From WHSW01 sp963821345 (lineage in GTDB: Bacteria; Actinomycetota; Thermoleophilia; Solirubrobacterales; 70-9): a stretch of DNA of 64,000 bases. The notes below the pieces were generated by a model. It was not told the DNA's origin and did not search any database. It saw only the letters and a list, made by a program, of their open reading frames with translations. The number at the start of each line of letters is the position of its first letter. The stretch's first letter is position 1. Of the stretch, positions 41,063-49,053 are shown piece by piece. The stretch spans positions 248,001-312,000 of the forward strand of contig CAWGDM010000002.1 in the NCBI GenBank assembly GCA_963821345.1, written 5' to 3'. A program made the position numbers and the translations under genes.

Positions 41063-42190
41063 CTAGACCTCGGCCAGGAACTCGATCAGGTCCGCCGCGA
41101 GCAGGTCGGGCTCCTCGAGGGCGGCGAAGTGCCCACCGCGGTCGAACGTCGTCCAGCGGCGCAGGTCGGCGAGGATCCGTTCGCTCCATTCGCGTGGCGG
41201 CTGGACCAGCTCGACGGCGAAGTCGGCGACCGCCGTGGGGACCTCGATCCGCTCGCCGGCCGCCAAGCGCCAGCGGTCGCGTGCCTCGGCGGCGTAGAGG
41301 CGCATCGAGGATGCGATCGTCCCGGTCGCCCAGTAAATCGTCAGGAAGTCGCAGAGCTCGTCCTTGGAGAAGCGGCGCTCGACCTCGCCGCCGCAGTCCG
41401 ACCAGCGCCGGTACTTGTCGACCAGCCAGGCCGCCAACCCTGCCGGCGAATCGTGCAGGCCGGGCGCCAGGGCGTCGGGCGCCGCCCCCTGGACGAGCAG
41501 ATGAAAGCCCTCCCGCAGGCGCCAGCGCTGACCTGCCTGGGCGAAGGCGACCTCGGCCTCGCTCATCGGCGGCTCGCTCAGGTCGGCCGGGGTTGGCAAC
41601 ACCCCGGGGGCGTTGAGGTGCAGGGCGGCAACGGCCGCCGGGTCGTCGAACGCCATCCGAGCGCCGATGATCGCCCCCCAGTCACCGCCCTGGACGGCGT
41701 AGCGCCGGTAGCCGAGCGCCCCCATCAGGGCGCCCAGCCGAGCGGCCATCCCGGCCACGTTGAGGGCGGGCTGCGGGGCGTCGGAGAAGGCGAAGCCGGG
41801 CAACGAGGGGACGACCACGTCGTGGCCGGCGTCGACCAGCGCGGCGATCAGGTCGAGAAACTCGATCGGCGCCCCGGGCCAGCCGTGGATCAGCAGCACC
41901 GGCAGGCGGTCGGGTGCGACCACCCCGCGCCGGTCGAGCGCCGCCCGCTCCCAGATCACGTGGATGCCGTCCCAGCGCCAGTTCGAAAGCCCGTTCAGGG
42001 CCCGCTCGACCTGGCGCCAGTCGTAGGTCGAGGCCCAGTGATCGCAGAGCTCGCGCAGGTAGTCGAAGTCGCCGCCGTGCTCCCAGCCGGTGCCCGGCGG
42101 CTGGGCCGGCCAGCGGCTGCGCCCGATCCGGTCTCGCAGGTCGTCGAGCACCTCGTCGGCGACCGCGATCTGGAACGGCTGCGGCTCCAT
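41063..42190 (-). CDS. Epoxide hydrolase (EHN-domain alpha/beta hydrolase)
   Basis: The 375-residue protein has an N-terminal EHN domain (about 3-100: FQIAVADEVLDDLRDRIGRS, YDWRQVERALNGLSNW) and an alpha/beta hydrolase core with oxyanion segment LLIHGWPGAPIEF. The nucleophile Asp is in VQGGDWGAIIGARM and the C-terminal His in FDRGGHFAALEEPD, completing the triad. It hydrolyses epoxides to diols, acting on unknown lipids or xenobiotics. A dispersed repeat copy (42204-42242) fills the gap between this gene and cinA upstream. Confidence 0.92.
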   Translation of the reverse strand: MEPQPFQIAVADEVLDDLRDRIGRSRWPAQPPGTGWEHGGDFDYLRELCDHWASTYDWRQVERALNGLSNWRWDGIHVIWERAALDRRGVVAPDRLPVLLIHGWPGAPIEFLDLIAALVDAGHDVVVPSLPGFAFSDAPQPALNVAGMAARLGALMGALGYRRYAVQGGDWGAIIGARMAFDDPAAVAALHLNAPGVLPTPADLSEPPMSEAEVAFAQAGQRWRLREGFHLLVQGAAPDALAPGLHDSPAGLAAWLVDKYRRWSDCGGEVERRFSKDELCDFLTIYWATGTIASSMRLYAAEARDRWRLAAGERIEVPTAVADFAVELVQPPREWSERILADLRRWTTFDRGGHFAALEEPDLLAADLIEFLAEV

Positions 42191-42203
42191 CCGGCTTAGA
42201 TCA

Positions 42204-42242
42204 GCCGCCTCAACAACGGCGGGGTTCGGCTACGCCTCACAG
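42204..42242 (-). repeat. Dispersed 39-nt repeat, copy B, at the cinA 3' end
   Basis: Matches the murT copy (21266-21304) at 34 of 39 positions. Read on the minus strand it starts CTGTGAGGCGTAGCC, so it supplies the last codon and TGA stop of cinA, and it nearly fills the spacer before the epoxide hydrolase gene. Confidence 0.7.
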
Positions 42243-43517
42243 TGGGAAGTCCTCGCCGCGCAGCAGGCGCCTGGCGAGGTGCATCGCCAGGGTGCAGGAG
42301 CGGTCGCGGATATCGGCCCGGTCGCCGGGGATCACCGGGTCGCGGGCGATCGCGGGTCCGCCGGGCTCCTTGACGCAGATGCAGACGTAACCGACCGGCT
42401 TCTCCTCGGTGCCGCCATCCGGACCGGCGATCCCGGTGATCCCGACCCCGAGGTTGGCCCGAAAGCGCGAGATCGCGCCGTCGGCCATCGCCTCGGCGAC
42501 CTCCGGCGAGACGGCGCCGTGGCGCTCGATCAGCTCCGCCGGGACCCCGAGCAGGTCGGTCTTCGCCTCGTTGGAGTAGGCGACCACCCCGCCGGCCAGA
42601 TAGTGCGAGGCGCCGGGCGGATTAGCGAGCCGCGCGGCGAGCAGCCCTGCCGTGCAGGACTCGCCGAGCCCGATCCGCCTCCCGTCGCGAAGCAGCGCGG
42701 CGAGCTGCTCGTCGATGGTCGAGCCGTCGGTGCTGAAGATGAAGCGGTCGTGGCGCTCGATCAGGCCTCGGACGACGGCCTCGCGGACGGCGTCGGCGCC
42801 GGGGCGGTGGCGGACGTCGATCTCGAGCTCGCCCCGACGCAGGCAGGTAGTGATCTCCAGTGGCGACAGGTCGGTGTCACCCTCGATCTCACGCAGCGAC
42901 TTGGCGATCTCCGATTCCGGAAGCCCGAACATCCGCACCGTCTGGACGATGTAGGGGGCGGCCCGCGCCAGCACGCCCTGGACCGCGGGGGTGGCGACCG
43001 CCGCCTCCCACATCGCGTGCAGCTCCCGCGGCGGGCCCGGCAGGACGATCACCACCGGGCCTTCGCCCACCGGCACCACCAACCCCGGGGCGGTGCCCGC
43101 GGGGTCGAGCGCGGTCGCCCCCTTGGGGACCATCGCCTGCTTGCGGTTGGCCGCCCGCAGCGCCTCGGGGTCGAATCGCATCCGCCGCGCGAAGCCGGCG
43201 ATGATCGCCGCGATCTTCTCCTCCATCGACTCGTCTAGCTCCAGTTCGACGCCCGCGAAGCGGGCGACGACCTCGGCGGTCAGGTCGTCAGCGGTCGGGC
43301 CGAGCCCGCCGCTGGTGACGATCAGGTCACAGCTCTCGGCGGCCATGAACCGCAGGCCCGCCTCGAGATCGGCCGGCCGGTCGCCGACGACCAGGATCTG
43401 AGCCACCTCGACCCCGAGGGCCGCCAGCCGCTCGGAGACCCACGGGCCGTTGCGGTCCGAGATCCGGGCGGTGATCACCTCGGTTCCGGTGACCAGGATT
43501 CCCGCGCGCACGCTCAT
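42237..43517 (-). CDS. cinA: CinA, competence/damage-inducible nicotinamide mononucleotide deamidase
   Basis: A 426-residue two-domain protein. The N-terminal MoCF-like domain (1-170; GILVTGTEVITARISDRNGP, TSGGLGPTADDLT) is an ADP-ribose/COG1058 pyrophosphatase fold. The C-terminal PncC domain (about 265-420; LGESCTAGLLAARL, YSNEAKTDLLGV, GITGIAGPDGG) deamidates NMN. It recycles pyridine nucleotides. Its stop codon sits in the end of a dispersed repeat. FtsK lies 51 bp upstream; recA, recX and rny follow downstream, a common actinobacterial neighbourhood. Confidence 0.94.
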   Translation of the reverse strand: MSVRAGILVTGTEVITARISDRNGPWVSERLAALGVEVAQILVVGDRPADLEAGLRFMAAESCDLIVTSGGLGPTADDLTAEVVARFAGVELELDESMEEKIAAIIAGFARRMRFDPEALRAANRKQAMVPKGATALDPAGTAPGLVVPVGEGPVVIVLPGPPRELHAMWEAAVATPAVQGVLARAAPYIVQTVRMFGLPESEIAKSLREIEGDTDLSPLEITTCLRRGELEIDVRHRPGADAVREAVVRGLIERHDRFIFSTDGSTIDEQLAALLRDGRRIGLGESCTAGLLAARLANPPGASHYLAGGVVAYSNEAKTDLLGVPAELIERHGAVSPEVAEAMADGAISRFRANLGVGITGIAGPDGGTEEKPVGYVCICVKEPGGPAIARDPVIPGDRADIRDRSCTLAMHLARRLLRGEDFPL

Positions 43518-43568
43518 CGCGGCGTATTGAAGCGTCCGGGGGCGCCGAAGCGGGTTACGGGTCGGAGA

Positions 43569-46052
43569 TCAGCCCTCGACCGGCTCGAGGTCGGTCTCGG
43601 TGCCCGACCCCTCGGGCTCGCCGGCGCTCTCGATCACACCGCTCGCCAGCCGCTCGAGCAGGCGCGGCAGCTCGGACTGCGAGACCAGGACCTGACGGGG
43701 CTTGGACCCCTCGTAGCCGGAGATGATCCCGCGGCGCTCGAGCATGTCGATCAGCCGCCCGGCGCGGGTGTAGCCGACCCGTAGGCGCCGCTGGATCATC
43801 GAGACCGAGGCGGTCTCGGACTCGACCACGATCCGCGCCGCGTCGGCGAGCAGGTCGTCCTCGTCGGGCGAGAACTCGCCGTCGGCGCCGTCGGCGATCT
43901 CGGGCTCCTTGGCCTCCAGCAGCTCCTCGTCGAACTCGGGCTCGCCCTGCTTCGACCAGAAGTTGCAGACCTTCGCGATCTCGTCCTCGGTCACGAAGGC
44001 GCCCTGGATCCGGTTCAGCTTCGAGGTCCCGACCGGGCGGAAGAGCATGTCGCCCTGGCCGAGCAGGGTCTCGGCCCCGCCCTGGTCGAGGATCACGCGC
44101 GAGTCGACCTGCGAGGCGACCGCAAACGCGATCCGCGACGGGATGTTGACCTTGATCGTGCCGGTGATCACGTCCGTCGACGGGCGCTGCGTGGCGAGCA
44201 CCAGGTGGATGCCGATCGCACGCGCCTTCTGGGCCAGGCGGATGATCGAGTCCTCGACCTCGGCGGGGGCGACCATCATCAGGTCGGCGAGCTCATCGAT
44301 CACGCAGAGGATGTGGGGAAGCGTGGCCTGGCCGGCCTTCTGGCGCGCCCGGTTGAGCTCGACCAGGTTGCGCGCTCGCGCCTCGCTCATCACCGCGTAG
44401 CGGCTCTCCATCTCGCCGATCAGGTTGGCGAGCACGTTCGCCGCCAGTCGCGGGTTGGTGACCACCGGCGTCAGTAGGTGCGGGATCCGCTCGTAGTGGT
44501 TGAGCTCGACTCGCTTCGGGTCGACGAGCACCAGCCGCACCTCGTTCGGCGAGGCGTGCATCAGGATCGAGGTGAGGATCGCGTTGATGCAGCCCGACTT
44601 CCCGGAGCCGGTGGTGCCGGCGACCAGGACGTGCGGCATCAGCGCCAGGTCGGCGTTGACCGACTGCCCGGATACGTCCTTGCCGAGCCAGGCGAGCAGC
44701 GGCGATGCGCCCTTGGGCCGCTCGGTGTAAAGGTCGCCGAGCCGGACCAGGCGGCGGCGCTGGTTCGGGACCTCGACCCCGACCGCCTTCTTGCCCGGGA
44801 TCGGGGCGAGGATCCGGATGTCGGTCGAGGCGAGCGCGTAGGCCAGGTCGTCCTTGAGCTGAGCGACCTTGGAGACCTTCGTACCCGGGGCCAGCTGCAG
44901 CTCGTAGCGGCTCACGTGCGGGCCGCTGACCGTGCCCAGCAGCCGCGCCTCGATTCCGAAGTGACGCAGCGACTCCAACAGCGCGCTGGCGGTGGCCTCA
45001 CGGTCGCGCATGTCGGGGCCGGGGTCGGCCTTGCCGCGCTCCAGTGCCTTGGTCGGCGGCAGCTTGTAGTCGATCTCGTCGGACTCGGTGATCCCATGGC
45101 GGGTCCGCGTGTTGCCCTGCGGGGTGACGCCGAGACCCTTCTCCTCGACAACCGTGGTCTCGCCCTCCGGGCCCGGCGCGGGTCCGACGACGTCCGGCTC
45201 GCAGGCGAATTCGTCGTCGTCAGCGTCCCAGCCCTCCTCGCCATCGTCGCGCTCGTGGACCGCGATCGTCGCGGCCTCGTCGTCGACCAAGCGCTCGGTC
45301 TCGAACGTGTCGGTCTGGCGGGCGCGGCTGATCGCGATCTGCTCGCCGTCGGCGTCGCCCCACGGCCCGGCCTCGTCGCGGCCTCGCTGGGTGCGGACGG
45401 TGCGGGCCACCTCGCGGGTCCCGGCGCCCGCGCGGCGCACGGCCCGCCCGGTCGCGCCGACCACCGAGGCGACCGTGGTCCCGGTCAGCAGCAGTGCCCC
45501 GGAGACGAACATCAGGACGACGAGGATGTGGGCGCCGAGCCGCTGGAACAGCGTCGTCGAGGCCCAGTACAGGCCCTCCCCCACCGCGCCGCCGTGCTCG
45601 ACCATGAACCGCTGCTCGAAGTAGTCGTGGCGCTGCGGATGCTGCGGGCCGACGCCGGCGGTCTGGGCTGCGAACGCGAGCAGCAGCGCGGCGAGGATCA
45701 GGACGCCGCCGACGTTCAGGGCCGAGGGCGCCTCGATCAGCGGCCGCGCGATCAGCGAGCCGCCCCAAGCGCCGAGGGCCAGCGGAATCACGTAGGCGAC
45801 CTGGCCGAACGCCTGGGCGAGGCCGTCGGCGAGCCAGCCTCCCACCCGGCCGCCGTCCCAGCCGGCGTAGAGGACGAAGGCCATGTAGACGGCCGCGGCG
45901 ACCAACGCGAGGCCGATCACGTCGTAGTGGCGCTGCTCGAGCCCGTTGACGAGCTCGCGCGGGTCATGACGAGCCCGGGGTGCCGGGCGACGTCGGGCGG
46001 CCGGCTTGCGCCGGTCGCGCCTGGGGGTTTGCTTGGTCCAGGGAAAGATCAT
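43569..46052 (-). CDS. ftsK: DNA translocase FtsK/SpoIIIE
   Basis: The 827-residue protein has a basic N-terminus, four membrane helices (about 45-190) and an acidic linker (about 200-310). The motor domain has Walker A AGTTGSGKSG, Walker B ILCVIDELADLMM and RPSTDVITG. A winged-helix gamma domain at the C-terminus (VSMIQRRLRVGYTRAGRLIDMLERRGIIS) recognises KOPS-like sites. It pumps chromosome DNA through the division septum and activates dimer resolution. A divergent two-component regulator starts 152 bp away. Confidence 0.97.
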   Translation of the reverse strand: MIFPWTKQTPRRDRRKPAARRRPAPRARHDPRELVNGLEQRHYDVIGLALVAAAVYMAFVLYAGWDGGRVGGWLADGLAQAFGQVAYVIPLALGAWGGSLIARPLIEAPSALNVGGVLILAALLLAFAAQTAGVGPQHPQRHDYFEQRFMVEHGGAVGEGLYWASTTLFQRLGAHILVVLMFVSGALLLTGTTVASVVGATGRAVRRAGAGTREVARTVRTQRGRDEAGPWGDADGEQIAISRARQTDTFETERLVDDEAATIAVHERDDGEEGWDADDDEFACEPDVVGPAPGPEGETTVVEEKGLGVTPQGNTRTRHGITESDEIDYKLPPTKALERGKADPGPDMRDREATASALLESLRHFGIEARLLGTVSGPHVSRYELQLAPGTKVSKVAQLKDDLAYALASTDIRILAPIPGKKAVGVEVPNQRRRLVRLGDLYTERPKGASPLLAWLGKDVSGQSVNADLALMPHVLVAGTTGSGKSGCINAILTSILMHASPNEVRLVLVDPKRVELNHYERIPHLLTPVVTNPRLAANVLANLIGEMESRYAVMSEARARNLVELNRARQKAGQATLPHILCVIDELADLMMVAPAEVEDSIIRLAQKARAIGIHLVLATQRPSTDVITGTIKVNIPSRIAFAVASQVDSRVILDQGGAETLLGQGDMLFRPVGTSKLNRIQGAFVTEDEIAKVCNFWSKQGEPEFDEELLEAKEPEIADGADGEFSPDEDDLLADAARIVVESETASVSMIQRRLRVGYTRAGRLIDMLERRGIISGYEGSKPRQVLVSQSELPRLLERLASGVIESAGEPEGSGTETDLEPVEG

Positions 46053-46191
46053 GCTCAGCGACGAGCGCGCGGACGCCCGCTCCGTGCCTGAGGACTTCGA
46101 CGGGGACGGGCGGACCCCTGCGCTGGTGACGATCGCCGACCAGGCGCGTAAACCGGCGCTAAATATCCGCGGTAACGGGGGGTTTCGCCTT

Positions 46192-46197
46192 TACCCT
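46192..46197 (+). promoter_or_regulatory. Predicted -10 element (TACCCT) of the two-component operon, leaderless
   Basis: TANNNT hexamer ending 6 nt before GTG 46204. It lies 140 bp from the divergent ftsK start. It decides between GTG 46204 and ATG 46207 as first codon. Confidence 0.5.
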
Positions 46198-46203
46198 CTG
46201 TGC

Positions 46204-46911
46204 GTGATGCTGAGTGACGATCCGCAGCCCGGACGCGTCCTCGTGGTCGAGGACGACGAGGCGATCGCCGATGTCCTGCGCCGCACCCTGCGCCAGGAGG
46301 GCCACGAGGTCCGTTCCTCGACCGACGGGGTCGAGGCGCTGCGTGCCGCCGAGGAGTTCGTCCCCGACTTGGTCGTCCTCGACCTGGGCCTGCCAGGCCT
46401 GGACGGGGTCGAGGTCTGCCGACGGCTGCGCGCCGAGTCGGACGTCCCGATCCTGATCCTGACCGCGCGCTCCCAGCTCGACGACCGGGTCGAGGGTCTC
46501 GACTCCGGCGCCGACGACTACCTGGCGAAGCCGTTCGAGCGCCAGGAGCTGCTCGCGAGGATGCGGGCATTAATGCGCCGGCGGCCGCCCCGCGGGAGTG
46601 CGGCGCTGGTCGTCGGCGACCTGCGGCTGAACCCGGACACGCGCGAGGTCAGCCGCGGCGACCGCCAGATCGAGCTCACCAACCGCGAGTTCGAGCTGCT
46701 CGAGTACCTGATGCGAAACCAGCGCCTGGTGGTCTCGCGCGAGCGACTGCTGGAGGAGGTCTGGGGCTACGACCCGCTGGCGATGACGAACACGATCGAC
46801 GTCTTCATCTCCAACCTCCGCCGCAAGCTCGAAGAGGGCGGCGAACCGCGCCTGCTGCACACCAAGCGGGGCGCCGGTTACGTGGTCCGCGCCGCTGCGG
46901 CCGATGGTTGA
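46204..46911 (+). CDS. OmpR/PhoB-family response regulator
   Basis: A 235-residue regulator. The receiver domain has the acidic pair in VLVVEDDEA, phosphoacceptor Asp60 in LVVLDLGLPG and Lys in YLAKPFERQ. The winged-helix DNA-binding domain (about 140-233) includes ELTNREFELLEYLMRN and SNLRRKLEEGG, as in MprA/TcrA-type regulators. GTG 46204 is taken as start because TACCCT ends 6 nt upstream; ATG 46207 is the next codon. The gene overlaps the kinase gene by 8 bp. Signal unknown. Confidence 0.95.
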   Translation: MMLSDDPQPGRVLVVEDDEAIADVLRRTLRQEGHEVRSSTDGVEALRAAEEFVPDLVVLDLGLPGLDGVEVCRRLRAESDVPILILTARSQLDDRVEGLDSGADDYLAKPFERQELLARMRALMRRRPPRGSAALVVGDLRLNPDTREVSRGDRQIELTNREFELLEYLMRNQRLVVSRERLLEEVWGYDPLAMTNTIDVFISNLRRKLEEGGEPRLLHTKRGAGYVVRAAAADG

Positions 46912-48367
46912 GCAGGCGGGCCAGCGCCTCTCGCTGTCGCTCCGCCGCTGGCCGGTGCGCTGGCGCCTCGCCGGCGTCTCCGCCGCGCTGACGCTGCTGA
47001 TCCTGGTCGCCTTCGCGCTGGTCGTCGGCCGGCTGGCCACCGACCGGGTCAAGGACGACTTCCACCAGGAGCTTCAGAACGCTGCCAGCCAGCTGCGCAA
47101 CCAATACAACCTCGGCGGGGTCGGGATCTCGGCGCCGGCGGGGCAGAACGTGCTCAACGCGCTCGCCACCGGCGACGCGGCGATGCGGTTCGTGGACTCG
47201 CAGGGCAACGTCCTCCAGCGGCCCAACGGCACCCTCGCCGAGACCACCGGGGCGCCTGACCTTGGCCCGCCGCGCCCGGACGAGATCGTCCAGGTCGGCA
47301 GCTACGAGGTCGCCTCGCTGATCCTCAACGAGAGCGCGCTCACGCCTCAATACATCCAGTACGCGCGCAGCCGCGAGCCGCTCGAGGCGACCCTGAACAA
47401 GCTCTGGCTGTTCCTCGCCTGCGGCGTGATCGGCGGTACCGCGCTGGCGGCGCTGGCGGGGCTCGCGGTCGCCGGCCGCGCAATGCGCCCGATCTCCTCG
47501 CTGACGGCCGCGGCGCGCGGGATCGCCACCACCCGCGACCCGTCGCGTAGGCTGCCGATGCCGGAGTCCGACGACGAGGTGGCCGAGCTGGCGCGGACCC
47601 TGGACGAGATGCTGCGCGAACTCGACGCCGCCCGCTCGGAGACCCAGCAGATGATCCAGGCGCAGCGCGACTTCGTCGCCGACGCATCGCACGAGCTGCG
47701 CACCCCGCTGACCAGCATCCTCGCCAACCTCGAGCTGCTCGAGGCGAGCTTCGCCGCGCGCGGAGCCGATCCCGACGAGGAGGAGATCGTCGCCGGCGCG
47801 CTCGGCTCCTCGCGGCGGATGCGCCGCCTGGTCGCCGACCTGCTGTTGCTGGCGCGCGCCGACGCCGGCCGCGTCGGGCCGCGGCGACGCTGCGATTTGG
47901 CGACGATCGCGGCCGAGGCGATCGCCGAAGTGCGGCCGGTCGCCGAGGAGCACACCGTCGCGCTCGACGCGAACGGCGAGGTCTCGGTCGAGGGCAACCC
48001 CGACGACCTGCACCGCCTGGTGCTCAACCTGGTCGAGAACGGCGTCCGCCACACGCCCCCCGGCAGCACGATCTCGGTTGCGGTGCACGCCGGTAGCGGC
48101 GCCGACGCGGTGCTCGAGGTCGCCGACGACGGCCCCGGGCTGCCGGACGGCCTCGGCGATCAGATCTTCTCCCGCTTCGTCCGCGGCGAGGGCCCCGCCG
48201 ACCTCGCGACCGACTCGGGGACCGGGCTCGGGCTGGCGATCGTCAAGGCGGTCACCGCCTCGCATCACGGGCGGGTAGAGGTCGGCTCGGCGCCGACCGG
48301 CGGCGCCCGGTTCACGGTCATCCTGCCGGCGCTCGAGACCGCTGCGGCGCCGGCCGAAATTCTTTAG
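46904..48367 (+). CDS. Sensor histidine kinase (HAMP, HisKA, HATPase)
   Basis: The 487-residue kinase has TM1 (about 22-43), an extracellular sensor region (45-165), TM2 (167-190), HAMP (190-243), a HisKA dimerisation helix with His263 in ASHELRTPLTS, and a HATPase domain with NLVENGVRHT, DDGPGLP and SGTGLGLAIVK. The order and H-box match MprB-like kinases. The sensor domain (ASQLRNQYNLGGVGISAPAG) is not a known type. It phosphorylates the regulator encoded just upstream. Three tandem hairpins follow its stop codon. Confidence 0.95.
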   Translation: MVEQAGQRLSLSLRRWPVRWRLAGVSAALTLLILVAFALVVGRLATDRVKDDFHQELQNAASQLRNQYNLGGVGISAPAGQNVLNALATGDAAMRFVDSQGNVLQRPNGTLAETTGAPDLGPPRPDEIVQVGSYEVASLILNESALTPQYIQYARSREPLEATLNKLWLFLACGVIGGTALAALAGLAVAGRAMRPISSLTAAARGIATTRDPSRRLPMPESDDEVAELARTLDEMLRELDAARSETQQMIQAQRDFVADASHELRTPLTSILANLELLEASFAARGADPDEEEIVAGALGSSRRMRRLVADLLLLARADAGRVGPRRRCDLATIAAEAIAEVRPVAEEHTVALDANGEVSVEGNPDDLHRLVLNLVENGVRHTPPGSTISVAVHAGSGADAVLEVADDGPGLPDGLGDQIFSRFVRGEGPADLATDSGTGLGLAIVKAVTASHHGRVEVGSAPTGGARFTVILPALETAAAPAEIL

Positions 48368-48414
48368 CAGCGCTTTACAACACCCTCATAGCTTTCGAAT
48401 CCGGACGAGACACC

Positions 48415-48522
48415 GCCCGACGAGGTCACCCCCGACAGTGCCTCGTCGGGCATCCATTGGCCAGTTCTGAGTCTGAGCCAATTAGGCCCGCCGGGGTCTC
48501 CCCTCCCTGAACCCCGGCGGGC
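48415..48522 (+). terminator. Three tandem hairpins after the histidine kinase gene
   Basis: Stem 1: GCCCGACGAGG (48415-48425) with 48441-48451, 11 bp, 15-nt loop. Stem 2: ATTGGC (48456-48461) with GCCAAT (48477-48482), 6 bp, 15-nt loop. Stem 3: GCCCGCCGGGGT (48486-48497) with 48511-48522, 12 bp, 13-nt loop, followed by CACCTCTCTTTC. Stem 3 looks like a terminator for the operon; the series could also be a small structured RNA. Confidence 0.6.
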
Positions 48523-48575
48523 CACCTCTCTTTCGTGGCCCACCCGCGGTCGGTCCGACCGCTTGTGCGCTCGCT

Positions 48576-48965
48576 TCAGCCCGGCGGCATCTCGGCGAAC
48601 TGCGGCGCGTCGTCGCCGATCTCGTGCCAGCTGGCCTTGTAGGCGACCTGCTGGTGAAAACTCGGCTTCATGTCGAGGTCGCCCATCAGCCCGGCGGCCA
48701 CGAAGTAGACCTCGCCGAGGTCATCGAAGATGCTCGAGCCGCAGTTGCTGCAGAAGTTGCGGGGCGCGAGCTCGCTCTCGTAGGTCTTGACCAATTCCTC
48801 GCCGCTGGTGAACCCGAAGTTCTCCTTGGCCACGACCACCCCAGCAAGGCTCGATCCCGTCCACCGCTGGCAGCGGCTGCAGTGGCAGTAACCCATTGCC
48901 ACGGGATCCTGGACCTCGTACTCAACACCGCCGCACAGGCAAGTCCCCGTCAGCGTTTCCGTCAT
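48576..48965 (-). CDS. GFA (glutathione-dependent formaldehyde-activating) family protein
   Basis: A 129-residue zinc protein of the GFA/CENP-V fold. Zinc ligands are in GTCLCGGVEYE, GYCHCSRCQRW and NFCSNCGSS, giving the expected Cys-rich arrangement. The family name is historical; most members have no known substrate and many actinobacteria lack glutathione. SD AAGGAG 9 nt upstream supports ATG 48965. Isolated gene between the hairpin region and a metalloprotease gene. Confidence 0.92.
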   Translation of the reverse strand: MTETLTGTCLCGGVEYEVQDPVAMGYCHCSRCQRWTGSSLAGVVVAKENFGFTSGEELVKTYESELAPRNFCSNCGSSIFDDLGEVYFVAAGLMGDLDMKPSFHQQVAYKASWHEIGDDAPQFAEMPPG

Positions 48966-49053
48966 CACGACCACTCCTTGGTTGGCGTTGCACGGTCGCG
49001 GCAACGCTACCACCGGCCGCACGAGGCGGCGAGATCGTGTGGTCAGGCAGCCG

